A stretch of 42,619 nucleotides of DNA, from positions 1 to 42,619 of the IMG/VR virus record IMGVR_UViG_3300042923_000463. One strand, given 5' to 3'. Within the stretch, counting starts at the first letter, position 1; each line of letters opens with the position of its first letter. The notes under the pieces are model-generated. The model ran no database searches. It was not told where the DNA came from and worked only from the letters and a program-made list of their open reading frames with translations. The stretch is from a virus. The position numbers and the translations under genes were made by a program. Of the stretch, positions 1 to 6,795 are shown piece by piece.

Positions 1-127
1 GGCGCGCAGCAGAAGCAATTTCCCGACAAGCGGCAGTAACTGCGGCTTTACCGGGCGCCCTGCATATTCGGCGCGGGGATTCAGGCGGCAGACGTAGACG
101 TGATGCTGCTGAATTTCGATGCCGTCA
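1..127. repeat. Terminal direct repeat, left copy
   Basis: Bases 1-127 are identical to 42493-42619. The repeat lies inside a coding frame that stays open across the join, so the molecule is circular or circularly permuted with a unit of 42,492 bp. The length of 127 equals a common assembler k-mer size, so this is more likely an assembly overlap than a true physical terminal repeat. Confidence 0.95.
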
Positions 128-660
128 TCCGCCTGCGCTGCTGCCTCTGCCACTGGCTGGGGATGCGCGTACAGGTTCACACCGTTGCGCAATTCCTTCG
201 GCGGAGTGACGTACCACTTGATGCCGTTCAGCCCGGTTTCGTCCGTGATCGCGAGCGGGCCAGCCTCCCTGCCCGGTGCGGCAGCGGCGAGTTTGGCGCT
301 CAGCTCAGCAATCTCGGCACCCATTGATTCACGCATCTTCTTGCCGAACGAAATCCCGTCCGCATGGCCGATGATTGCGCCTTCCCGCCGCGCCTCTTCC
401 GCACGGGCTTCAAGTGCTGCGAGGTGGTCGCTGTACTCCACATACAAGCCATCCTTCGCAGTTTCCATGTCGGAATAGCCGCCCAATGTGGTGCATTCAC
501 AGACATCCCACCGCGTAATAGTCGGCGTAGCGCTTGCAGTGGTGGCGTGCTCGGCAGGATAGGCAGCGGCAAGCCATGCGCGGAACGGCGTGCCGTATTC
601 CTGCGCAGTGGTGTCGTCGTGCCATTCGCTGTAGCGCGGGTGTTGTTTGTCGTTGTTCAC
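1..660 (-). CDS. Ea22-like modular accessory protein, N-terminal part (gene crosses the circular junction)
   Basis: This is the first 220 codons of a 396-residue protein that continues into 41962-42492. The start is GTG at 660, preceded by GAAGGG at good Shine-Dalgarno spacing; the frame is closed upstream by TGA and has no ATG before the GTG. The N-terminal part has a Cys pair (VCECTT) and a long Ala/Glu-rich, probably coiled-coil stretch. It also contains the signature NLYAHPQP, shared in spirit with PLYAAP and PLYFHASP in the neighbouring long proteins. Phage proteins of this modular kind are often called Ea22-like or DUF551-like; their role is unknown. It follows the 85-residue gene by 16 bp in a leftward operon. 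Confidence 0.8.
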   Translation of the reverse strand, partial: MNNDKQHPRYSEWHDDTTAQEYGTPFRAWLAAAYPAEHATTASATPTITRWDVCECTTLGGYSDMETAKDGLYVEYSDHLAALEARAEEARREGAIIGHADGISFGKKMRESMGAEIAELSAKLAAAAPGREAGPLAITDETGLNGIKWYVTPPKELRNGVNLYAHPQPVAEAAAQADDGIEIQQHHVYVCRLNPRAEYAGRPVKPQLLPLVGKLLLLRA

Positions 661-676
661 GGTGTTCCCTTCGATG

Positions 677-934
677 TTATTTCACGTCAGCCAGCGCATC
701 AGCCAGATCCGCCTTGACGATGGTGAGCGCTTCGGCCTTGGCCGCTTCCAGCTCGTCGCTTTCCAGCTCGCGGTAGGTGTAGCGCAGCGCGTCGCAGTTC
801 AGGTGCCACTTGCCGGGGTTATGGATGTGTCGCGTGACGGCGAGGCGAATGCGGCCGGCGATCAATTCCACCGACTTGACCTCGCTCTTGTCATCGCTCC
901 GGCTGTAGCTCGAAATGTCTTTCCAGCGTTTCAT
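677..934 (-). CDS. Hypothetical protein, 85 aa
   Basis: Small hydrophilic protein with no recognisable domain. The C-terminal half (YRELESDELEAAKAEALTIV) is probably helical and rich in Glu and Ala. Its ATG overlaps the TGA of the upstream 293-residue gene, so the two are likely translationally coupled in the leftward accessory operon. Confidence 0.75.
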   Translation of the reverse strand: MKRWKDISSYSRSDDKSEVKSVELIAGRIRLAVTRHIHNPGKWHLNCDALRYTYRELESDELEAAKAEALTIVKADLADALADVK

Positions 935-1812
935 CGCTTCACCTCTCCGGCGCTGCTGGTGATAGCCGCGCGGTCGAATGCATCGTTGATCGCACGCTCG
1001 ACGTTCTCGGCAAGGCCGTTGTCGTCACGGTCTATGTCGAACTCGTTGCCCTCGGCATCGAACCATTGCACCCAGCCCGCGCCGTGCTCAACCTCGACAC
1101 GGATGGCATATCCCTCTGGCAGCTCGCGCGCCGCCCGCTCCAGCGCCGCGTTCAACTGGTCCACGCGCTGCTCGGGCGCCGCATCTTTGGCGTCTGCCGT
1201 GCTGCTGGCGGGTGTGGGAGCGGCGTAGAGAGGCGTCGTGTAGTTGCCGAACGGGCCTTCCGTGCACCCTAGCAGCGCGACTTGGCGGTTGCTTTCCGGG
1301 TACAGTGAGCCTTGATCTTCATAAGGCGCCGCACTCGCGTCGATCCACAGCACGGGCTGCACTATGGGCGCTGCCGCTGGGGCTGGCGGTGCTGCGGCAA
1401 GAGCGGCGATAACCAGACGCTCAATGGACCGCGCGAACCCGACAACATCGTGGATGCTGTCCGTCATCGGGACGTAGTATTCGACCGCCGCTTCATTGAT
1501 ATCATCCTCGGCAAGCAGCTTCACGCTCGCCGCTACTGGTGCGGGCGCTGCCGCACGAGCTTGCTCAACAAAGCCGGTGCTGTCGCACGTTTCGCATTCG
1601 TGCTTCGTGTCGGTGATATCGCAATCGGGGCAACGTACTTCAATGAGGTCGGCTGGTGCGGGCGCTGCCGCAGGGGCGCGGCGGAGGCATTGCAGATATC
1701 CGCCTTCAAAGTCGAGCCACTCGCGGCCGTCGTAGTCGATGGCGCTGTTGCCGGTGTGCTCGGTGTACGCTTCGCGGATTTCGGCGCGCAGTTTTTCGTT
1801 CAGGTTGGTCAT
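931..1812 (-). CDS. Ea22-like modular accessory protein with Zn-ribbon motif, 293 aa
   Basis: The ATG at 1812 has an AAGGAG Shine-Dalgarno. The protein is modular, with Ala/Pro-rich linkers. About residues 60-83 hold two Cys pairs (CPDCDITDTKHECETC) that look like a zinc ribbon. A later block contains the signature TPLYAAPTP, also found in variant form in the gene across the junction and in the 305-residue gene upstream. The C-terminal part contains AALERAARELPEGYAIRVE and an acidic stretch, FDIDRDD. Function is unknown. Proteins of this type sit in early accessory regions of lambdoid and related phages and vary by domain swapping. Confidence 0.75.
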   Translation of the reverse strand: MTNLNEKLRAEIREAYTEHTGNSAIDYDGREWLDFEGGYLQCLRRAPAAAPAPADLIEVRCPDCDITDTKHECETCDSTGFVEQARAAAPAPVAASVKLLAEDDINEAAVEYYVPMTDSIHDVVGFARSIERLVIAALAAAPPAPAAAPIVQPVLWIDASAAPYEDQGSLYPESNRQVALLGCTEGPFGNYTTPLYAAPTPASSTADAKDAAPEQRVDQLNAALERAARELPEGYAIRVEVEHGAGWVQWFDAEGNEFDIDRDDNGLAENVERAINDAFDRAAITSSAGEVKR

Positions 1813-1815
1813 GCT

Positions 1816-2145
1816 TTACTCCTTCGTTTCGGTGGCGGTGCGGCCGATTTCAGCGGCGGCCATCACAATCGCGCGGCGGGTGGCGGCCAGCGCGTCGCCG
1901 TCGGTCCACAGCATGATTTCGTTCGCCCACACGGCTCGGCTCTCGTCGCGGCCTTCGATGTGGATCTGAATGCCCAGCGCCACGGCCAGGCGCAGCGCGT
2001 CGCCGTCGTCGGTCAGCGGGTTCCAGAGCGGCACATCGACTTCACCGATGTTGATTCCGCGCCCGAACAATTCGCTGTCAACGTAGCTGTGGTAAGTGAT
2101 GCCTGCTGCCTTCGCGGCCAGTTCCAGCAATTCGCGGTCGGTCAC
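1816..2145 (-). CDS. Hypothetical protein, 109 aa, paralogous to 41441-41764
   Basis: The GTG start overlaps the stop of the upstream gene (GTGA). The protein begins TDRELLELAAKAAGI and has GDALRLAVALGI in the middle and ATRRAIVMAAAEIGR near the end. The 107-residue protein at 41441-41764 shows the same three blocks in the same order (TELDYLKLAARAGG, ADALRLMIDI, NRWAIVLVAADIQLA). Both belong to a small phage family of unknown function. The matching blocks are seen directly; common ancestry is inference. Confidence 0.75.
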   Translation of the reverse strand: MTDRELLELAAKAAGITYHSYVDSELFGRGINIGEVDVPLWNPLTDDGDALRLAVALGIQIHIEGRDESRAVWANEIMLWTDGDALAATRRAIVMAAAEIGRTATETKE

Positions 2146-3059
2146 TTCCCCTCCGCTTTGTCGGAGGTTGCCGGCGCAGCAGCCCGGCGCAGGCGCTTTG
2201 CCAGATCGCGCGCATACTCGATCGAGAACGGGTCGGCGTCGTTCTGCTCGTCCAGGGCGGCGGACGATTCCAGCGCGGTCGCAGCTTCCAGCAGCAGCGG
2301 CCCTTCGGAGGCTGCCGGCACTGGTGCCGCAGGGGCGCGAGGCGCGATGTATTCGCTATCGGGGAACTGCGCCCATTTCGTGATATTCCGCTCTTTCATG
2401 TAGGTGCCGTCTGCGGTGGTGTAGTCGTAGCTGTGATCTTCTTCCAAGGCGCGCAGCACCACGCGCTCCCCATGGATCGTGCGTGCGATGAACCATTCAA
2501 GCTTCCACGGGTGCGGCGGCGGGCCATCGCGCCACAGCCAGGCGGCTGCCACGTCAAGGCCGCTCGACAGCTTCGCGTTCGTGTCGCGCAATGCGGCCAA
2601 TTCGGCTTCCAGTTCCGCGATGCGCTGGCTTTCGGCCACTGGTGCCGCTTGCTCTGCTGGCTGCTGTACTGCTGGGGAGGCGTGGAAGTACAACGGGCTC
2701 CAGCCTTCGCCGCCATCGCTTTCCGGTTGCTCCGCGCCGACTTCGAATTCAGGATCGTCCCGACCGATCGCATAGCCTTGGTCGTCCGTGATCATGTTCC
2801 TGCGCGTCCAGGCGAACGGCTCTTCGATCTCGGACAGTAGTTCCGTCGCCTCCTTCATGCCATCTTCCCAGCCGCGCTTGTACTCGTCGATCGGCTGCTC
2901 AGGTTCGGCCGGCACTACGCCCGCTGCTTGATCGGCAGAAGCGGCAGACTTCGCCCGCTCATGGATGCGAACGTAGATATTCTCTTTCGTCAGGCCGCTC
3001 GGCAGCGAGTGGGCGAAGTTCAGAACTTCTTCGTGCTCTTGGTTGATTGGGTTGGTCAT
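2142..3059 (-). CDS. Ea22-like modular accessory protein, 305 aa
   Basis: The start at 3059 is chosen because its ATG overlaps the stop of the upstream 55-residue gene and an AAAGGA lies at good spacing; an in-frame start 10 codons earlier lacks these. The signature SPLYFHASPAV is followed by a coiled coil (ESQRIAELEAELAALRDTNA), then a WLWRDGPPP segment and Ala/Pro-rich linkers. The architecture parallels the 293-residue gene and the junction-spanning gene. Function is unknown. Confidence 0.75.
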   Translation of the reverse strand: MTNPINQEHEEVLNFAHSLPSGLTKENIYVRIHERAKSAASADQAAGVVPAEPEQPIDEYKRGWEDGMKEATELLSEIEEPFAWTRRNMITDDQGYAIGRDDPEFEVGAEQPESDGGEGWSPLYFHASPAVQQPAEQAAPVAESQRIAELEAELAALRDTNAKLSSGLDVAAAWLWRDGPPPHPWKLEWFIARTIHGERVVLRALEEDHSYDYTTADGTYMKERNITKWAQFPDSEYIAPRAPAAPVPAASEGPLLLEAATALESSAALDEQNDADPFSIEYARDLAKRLRRAAAPATSDKAEGK

Positions 3060-3223
3060 TGCTGAATTCCTTTCTTCGCTTCCTTCCACCAGTCAGAACG
3101 GTAGATGGTTGACAGGTTGATGCCGAACTTGATCGCCAGGAACTGCGCCGACGTGTCCGGCGCGGCAAGCAGGAACGCTTTCGCGTCTTTCACTGCTTGA
3201 GAGGGGCCGCGCTTCGTTTTCAA
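3056..3223 (-). CDS. Small homeodomain-like HTH protein, 55 aa
   Basis: It starts at TTG (3223) with a strong AGGAG six bases upstream; no ATG is available. The segment FLAIKFGINLSTIYRSDWWK resembles the helix-turn-helix of small phage proteins in which a recognition helix (STIYR) is followed by a WWK motif, so it probably binds DNA. It is the first gene after a likely promoter at 3256-3283 and its stop overlaps the next start (ATGA). It could be a local regulator of the accessory genes; that is inference. Confidence 0.65.
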   Translation of the reverse strand: MKTKRGPSQAVKDAKAFLLAAPDTSAQFLAIKFGINLSTIYRSDWWKEAKKGIQQ

Positions 3224-3255
3224 TCTATTCTCCTATGTGTTTGTTGCATGTGTTC

Positions 3256-3283
3256 ATAGTAGCACGTCGAATGGCATTTGCAA
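3256..3283 (-). promoter_or_regulatory. Candidate sigma70 promoter for the accessory genes
   Basis: Read leftward, TTGCAA (3278-3283) is followed after 16 bp by TACTAT (3256-3261), with TG one base before the -10 box (extended -10). It lies in the 78-bp gap downstream of the HNH gene and upstream of the TTG-initiated 55-residue gene. Confidence 0.5.
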
Positions 3284-3301
3284 GTGCAAGGGCAAAATAA
3301 A

Positions 3302-3838
3302 TCACTCAAGCCATTTCCAGTTCTTACGCAGAACAATATGAGAGACCGCCTCAGGCGTAATGCCGTAATCCTTTGCCACTTCACGTCTCTTGCGCGAGTC
3401 GGAACGTATAGCCTTAACCTGCTCTGAGGAAAGCTTACTCATGTTATTTTTCTCGCCGTGGTTGTTGGTACCATGCAAAATCTTATCCGCCATGTTTCCC
3501 TGCTTCGTTGCCCAACGCAGGTTATCGAGCCGAGCGTTGGCCCTATCTCCATCGTTGTGCGCAGCTTCCATACCAGGCGGGCAAGGGCCAACAAAAGTCT
3601 CAAGGACGATTCTGTGCACGCTATAACGCTTGCTCTTTGACAGTGCTACCTGTAGGTAGCCGGTGCTGAGCAACCAAGGCTGCAATATCTTGCCCGGTAT
3701 GGCCCTAGTGCCATCGCCTGTCAATGGCCCGCACTGGACCACTCTAGGCAAGCTCTTCACCCTTCCCATAGTGCTTACCATGTAATTCTTGTCGAATGGC
3801 ACTTCGCGCCACTGCTCATCCTGAAAATCTGACTCCAT
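3302..3838 (-). CDS. NUMOD4-HNH endonuclease (homing type), 178 aa
   Basis: A DNA endonuclease of the free-standing homing group. The N-terminus (WREVPFDKNYMVSTMGRVKS) is a NUMOD4-type DNA-binding module. It is followed by an HNH_3-type core (VHRIVLETFVG, AAHNDGDRANARLDNLRW) and a C-terminal helix-turn-helix (REVAKDYGITPEAVSHIV). The start at 3838 has GGAGGTG just before it and lies 23 bp inside the 3' end of ninB. The gene is visibly more AT-rich than its neighbours, as expected for a mobile endonuclease gene. Confidence 0.88.
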   Translation of the reverse strand: MESDFQDEQWREVPFDKNYMVSTMGRVKSLPRVVQCGPLTGDGTRAIPGKILQPWLLSTGYLQVALSKSKRYSVHRIVLETFVGPCPPGMEAAHNDGDRANARLDNLRWATKQGNMADKILHGTNNHGEKNNMSKLSSEQVKAIRSDSRKRREVAKDYGITPEAVSHIVLRKNWKWLE

Positions 3839-4214
3839 GCTCACCTCCGAACGCAAAACACCATTCTATCAGAGATGAACATTGTGTTACATTCAGTTTT
3901 GACGTTCTCTCGAAAATGATGTCAACCCCATGCCCGTCCAGAGCTGGCACCAGAAGCGGCTGCTCTTTTTCTTCCCGCATCCATGCGGCCATGCACAGTC
4001 GCTTCCATACATCGAGGGACAACTTCTGACCATGCCACTCGACTTGTTCAGCGATATCGGTAAGCACGGCATGAAGTAGCGCATTCTGCTCAAGGCTGCG
4101 CGTGGCCGGCGATATCCGCACCACCATTCCCTCCGCGGCCCGCTGTACGGCCTCTACGGCGCGCCGCCGAGCTTCGGCATGCACCAAGCGGTAGATTTGC
4201 TTTTCGCCGCTCAC
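3816..4214 (-). CDS. ninB: NinB-like recombination protein, 132 aa
   Basis: Matches the lambda NinB/Orf family, a single-strand-DNA-binding recombination mediator that can replace host RecFOR. The characteristic segments are RSLEQNALLHAVLTDIAEQV and WHGQKLSLDVWKRLCMAAW. The GTG start overlaps the yqaJ stop (GTGA), so it is coupled to the exonuclease. It forms a recombination cassette with RecT and YqaJ just upstream. Its last codons overlap the start of the HNH gene. Confidence 0.85.
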   Translation of the reverse strand: MSGEKQIYRLVHAEARRRAVEAVQRAAEGMVVRISPATRSLEQNALLHAVLTDIAEQVEWHGQKLSLDVWKRLCMAAWMREEKEQPLLVPALDGHGVDIIFERTSKLNVTQCSSLIEWCFAFGGEHGVRFSG

Positions 4215-4843
4215 TGCTGCACCCCGTACCGCTCGAGCAAACGCTTGACGTTGCTGTTGATCTCTTCGACGGCTGACAGCACCTTTTCCTCCATGTCGGC
4301 AATGAACTTGTCATCACGCTCGATCGTCTGAACGTACAGCTGCATGCCGGGCGGGAAGACAGGCGAATAGCTCACGAAGTCCCAAGTCTCTTTCCCGCAG
4401 CACCACATGCCGCCTTGCACTTGGGCCATGTGCTCATCGGGCATGCCGTTCAGAAGCGTATCGAGGTGAACTGTCGGGCTGAACGGGCACTTGCTCTCGT
4501 AGCCGCGGCTCACGCCCATGAGAATCCCGTCCGGACTGCAGCCCACCTGCTTATGCACCGGGTGCGTGATGAATCCCACCTCTTCGCAGAAGTGCCCAGT
4601 CTTGGCCTCGTACGCCATGCGCGCAGCGGCCTCGTACGTGTTGCCCCAGTCGGTAGCCTTCGACGTCCACATAGAGCCAGGCCGAGCGGTCAGCAGCTCG
4701 AGCGTTATCTCGGTGATCGCCGTTTCGCGAGACTTGAGAAACCGCTTCCCGGTCTTGTCCATCGCGATCACCTCACCAAAGCGCGAGCCGGTGATATGCC
4801 CCAGCCGCTCGAGCAGCCAAGCTTCGGTCTTCTGTTCAGCCAT
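4211..4843 (-). CDS. YqaJ-type viral recombinase exonuclease, 210 aa
   Basis: A lambda-exonuclease-fold 5'-3' dsDNA exonuclease of the YqaJ family. It makes single-stranded tails for annealing by RecT. Visible core: E71 in GNTYEAAA, D105 in CSPDGIL, and E116-x-K118 in GYESKCP, the D...ExK metal site of PD-(D/E)XK nucleases. The length is normal for the family. The ATG at 4843 overlaps the 3' end of recT by 8 bp. The RecT-YqaJ pair is the usual phage recombination module. Confidence 0.92.
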   Translation of the reverse strand: MAEQKTEAWLLERLGHITGSRFGEVIAMDKTGKRFLKSRETAITEITLELLTARPGSMWTSKATDWGNTYEAAARMAYEAKTGHFCEEVGFITHPVHKQVGCSPDGILMGVSRGYESKCPFSPTVHLDTLLNGMPDEHMAQVQGGMWCCGKETWDFVSYSPVFPPGMQLYVQTIERDDKFIADMEEKVLSAVEEINSNVKRLLERYGVQQ

Positions 4844-5597
4844 TCGCTTCCCCGGCGTCCATGCCGGCCACGAAATCGGCGTCAGGCACGCTTTCCGGTG
4901 CCGGCTGCTCCGCTGCCACTAGTTCGGCCTTGCGACGCGCCACAGCGGCCTTAAATCGATCGTACAGCGGCTTGTCGTTCGCCTTCTGGATATCGGCTAC
5001 GCCTTCCTTCCACGTCAAAGCCAGCCCCTCGGTGCTGCTGCATGACTCTACAGCTGCCAGCCAGTCAGCGGTGACGATATGTTGCGTTGGCGCGGCGTTG
5101 ATATCCTTCATCGGCTGAGGCGCTGGCTCGACGTCCTGCGCTTCCTCGACGGTCAGCATTCCACCAATGGCGCCGGGGAACACGGCGCGCACTCCTTCGG
5201 CAATGCACCGAGCGCGCAGCATGGCTTGCGGGTAGTTGCGCCAGTTATCCTTGCCGGTCAGCCCCGCTTTTTTGGCCTGCTCGAACGTCCATTCGACGCG
5301 CAGCGCTCCGCCTTGCTTGTGGCTGAACGTGCCGCATGCCCGCGTGGAACTGATCTCTTCCCAAGCCACCGAACCGCCAGCGGCTTGGAACCGGGCCAGG
5401 ATAGAATGTGTCTTGCGCGCCGGCCGACCTTGCACAATGTCGAAATCTTGCACCGCCGTCATGGGGTGCAGTCCTTCCGCCTGGGCCAGCAGCATCAGGC
5501 TCATGGCCTGCGATTCGTCTTTGGCGCCGAACAGCTTGGAGCGGACGATGTAGGAGGCCATCGATTCCATTTCGTTGAACGTTATAATGTTGCTCAT
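4836..5597 (-). CDS. recT: RecT-family single-strand annealing protein, 253 aa
   Basis: RecT-type annealing protein. Recognisable segments are AMSLMLLAQAEGLHPMTAVQ, ILARFQAAGGSVAW, WRNYPQAMLRARCIAEGVR and the block around VFPGAIGGMLT. It anneals single strands made by the adjacent YqaJ exonuclease, probably for genome recombination and concatemer formation. The C-terminus is an Ala/Glu/Pro-rich tail. Its ATG overlaps the stop of the upstream zinc-finger gene. Confidence 0.93.
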   Translation of the reverse strand: MSNIITFNEMESMASYIVRSKLFGAKDESQAMSLMLLAQAEGLHPMTAVQDFDIVQGRPARKTHSILARFQAAGGSVAWEEISSTRACGTFSHKQGGALRVEWTFEQAKKAGLTGKDNWRNYPQAMLRARCIAEGVRAVFPGAIGGMLTVEEAQDVEPAPQPMKDINAAPTQHIVTADWLAAVESCSSTEGLALTWKEGVADIQKANDKPLYDRFKAAVARRKAELVAAEQPAPESVPDADFVAGMDAGEANG

Positions 5598-5884
5598 TGC
5601 TTTGCCCCTTCCGCTGGCACCTTGCCAGTACCGTTACACTTCTTGCACGGGCTCAGTTGTTTGCCGCCCGACCCATAGCACGCCTTGCAGCCGATCATCC
5701 GGACTGGCGCCTGCGCTTTCTTCAGCACCGTATCGGTCAGCACGCCCGATGCCTCATCCTGAAAGATGCTGGTGTACGCCAGTGCGTCGCGCGCCATCTG
5801 CCGCACTTCTTTCATCTCCAGCCCTACACGTCCGTTCACCATTTCGATGAACAACACTTCGGCCAAACTTTGCTTTTCGTTCAT
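5594..5884 (-). CDS. DnaJ-type zinc-finger protein, 96 aa
   Basis: The start at 5884 is chosen for the GGAG eight bases upstream; an in-frame start at 5935 would run back through a hairpin in the leader. The C-terminus has two CxxCxGxG-like repeats (CKACYGSGG and CKKCNGTGK), the zinc-binding motif of DnaJ cysteine-rich domains, and no J-domain. It is first in the recT-yqaJ-ninB group. A role with the recombination proteins is inferred from position only. Confidence 0.75.
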   Translation of the reverse strand: MNEKQSLAEVLFIEMVNGRVGLEMKEVRQMARDALAYTSIFQDEASGVLTDTVLKKAQAPVRMIGCKACYGSGGKQLSPCKKCNGTGKVPAEGAKQ

Positions 5885-5913
5885 TCTATTTTCTCCATAA
5901 GCTTCCCAAGGGT

Positions 5914-5946
5914 GATAAGCCCGGGGTTTCCCCACGTAGTCTTATC
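5914..5946 (-). promoter_or_regulatory. Leader hairpin upstream of the zinc-finger/recT operon
   Basis: On the minus strand GATAAG pairs with CTTATC (5941-5946 with 5914-5919), enclosing an inner GGGG-AAA-CCCC stem (5930-5933 with 5923-5926). It lies 30 bp before the start at 5884. No U-tract follows, so it is not an intrinsic terminator. It may affect mRNA stability or translation. Confidence 0.45.
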
Positions 5947-6137
5947 ATCGCCTTGCCAGATTCACCGAAGATTGCCCGACGAATCCCACAACTCACCTGA
6001 GTGACACATTCAATCCTGAAAGCGCTTGTCTCACCACTTGTCGCTAACAGTTGTTCCAGTCGCTGTGTAACGCTGGATCGGCAAAACGGGGTGTACGTCT
6101 ACCGGTCTATTTACGATGGGACCAATGCAAGTCCTCG

Positions 6138-6298
6138 AACGAATGGTGTCAGAGCCAGAACGCAAAAAAGCCGCTAAAGTCTGGAATCTGGTCGCAGAGG
6201 GCATGAAGGCGGAATGATGCTAAGTTCCCGCATGCCCAACAGATTCCAAGCTTTAACGGCCTGTTGCGCATCGTTCCTACTTGCTCTGGCTGCGACAC
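6138..6298. repeat. Large imperfect inverted duplication
   Basis: The plus-strand arm at about 6138-6205 reappears on the minus strand at about 6298-6231. Shared blocks are AATGGTGTC, AGCCAGA, a 21-mer matching at 18 positions (6170-6190 against 6240-6260), and GGGCATG (6199-6205 against 6231-6237). Insertions and deletions separate the blocks. About 25 bp lie between the arms. Confidence 0.8.
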
Positions 6299-6310
6299 CA
6301 TTACGAACAT
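6149..6310 (-). CDS. Possible small protein, 53 aa, overlapping the inverted duplication
   Basis: An ATG at 6310, a few bases after the stop of the 114-residue gene, opens 53 codons ending at 6149, with a CWACG motif. There is no good Shine-Dalgarno and the frame runs through both arms of the inverted duplication. It may be a chance frame or the remains of a duplicated gene fragment. Low confidence. Confidence 0.2.
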   Translation of the reverse strand: MFVMVSQPEQVGTMRNRPLKLGICWACGNLASFRLHALCDQIPDFSGFFAFWL

Positions 6311-6316
6311 TCTACA

Positions 6317-6661
6317 TCAACCTGCCTGCGCTGCGTCAATCTGCTTGTAGGAAAAAGTTGCGCCATCGAGGTAGTAGTACGTCTTGTCGTGGCGGTTGTA
6401 CTCGCATTCCAGCGTGGCCAGGTAATGCACGCCATCGACGATGAACTCCTGTTCATACTTGTCAGAGCCGCAGTTGTGGCTACCCTCGCAGTCATCATGC
6501 GCCCACTCATGCATACGGGCCATCAGTACATGCTCAGCATCTCCCAGCGATGCAAAAACATTCTGCCTTGGATCGGTTTCGAAGTCAGCCAGCGCCTTTT
6601 CTGCTTGCGCCAATGCTGCCTTTGCGGTTTCCACATCAGCCTTCAATTGCTCGATAGTCAT
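6317..6661 (-). CDS. Hypothetical protein with N-terminal coiled coil, 114 aa
   Basis: The start at 6661 is preceded by AGGAG and is preferred over an in-frame start 11 codons earlier. Residues 1-35 (IEQLKADVETAKAALAQAEK) form a coiled coil. The C-terminal half is rich in acidic and aromatic residues (EYNRHDKTYYYLDGATF) and has CEGSHNCG. Function is unknown. The 134 bp upstream carry no gene that I can see. Confidence 0.7.
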   Translation of the reverse strand: MTIEQLKADVETAKAALAQAEKALADFETDPRQNVFASLGDAEHVLMARMHEWAHDDCEGSHNCGSDKYEQEFIVDGVHYLATLECEYNRHDKTYYYLDGATFSYKQIDAAQAG

Positions 6662-6795
6662 CTTTTTCTCCTGTAGGTTAAAGAGGCATCCCACCTCACC
6701 GGCATTTGAGCATGCTTGCTACGCGATCAACAGAGGTACTTCGGAGCTACTGCCTCGCGCTGCCGGTGTTGCCCACCGCCGGCTGGGGCGCACGT

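Larger units (their letters stand above)
5885..6316. other. Longest gene-poor gap, 432 bp, upstream of the recombination genes
   Basis: No gene can be called here with confidence. It holds the leader hairpin at 5914-5946, the large inverted duplication at 6138-6298, and two small open frames (6116-6217 on plus, 33 codons; 6149-6310 on minus, 53 codons) that coincide with the inverted duplication. I see no convincing promoter for the recombination genes, which may be transcribed from the promoter near 8640. Confidence 0.6.

Noticed and set aside
300-572. Minus-strand frame of 90 codons
   Set aside because: It lies in the wrong frame of the junction-crossing gene, whose frame is open from 660 through the join and has a Shine-Dalgarno.
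1312-2403. Plus-strand frame of 363 codons
   Set aside because: Antisense to two genes with Shine-Dalgarno sequences and overlapping starts; composition is that of a shadow frame.
6116-6217. Plus-strand micro-gene of 33 codons
   Set aside because: It is isolated among minus-strand genes, has no Shine-Dalgarno, and coincides with one arm of the inverted duplication; noted only as part of that element.
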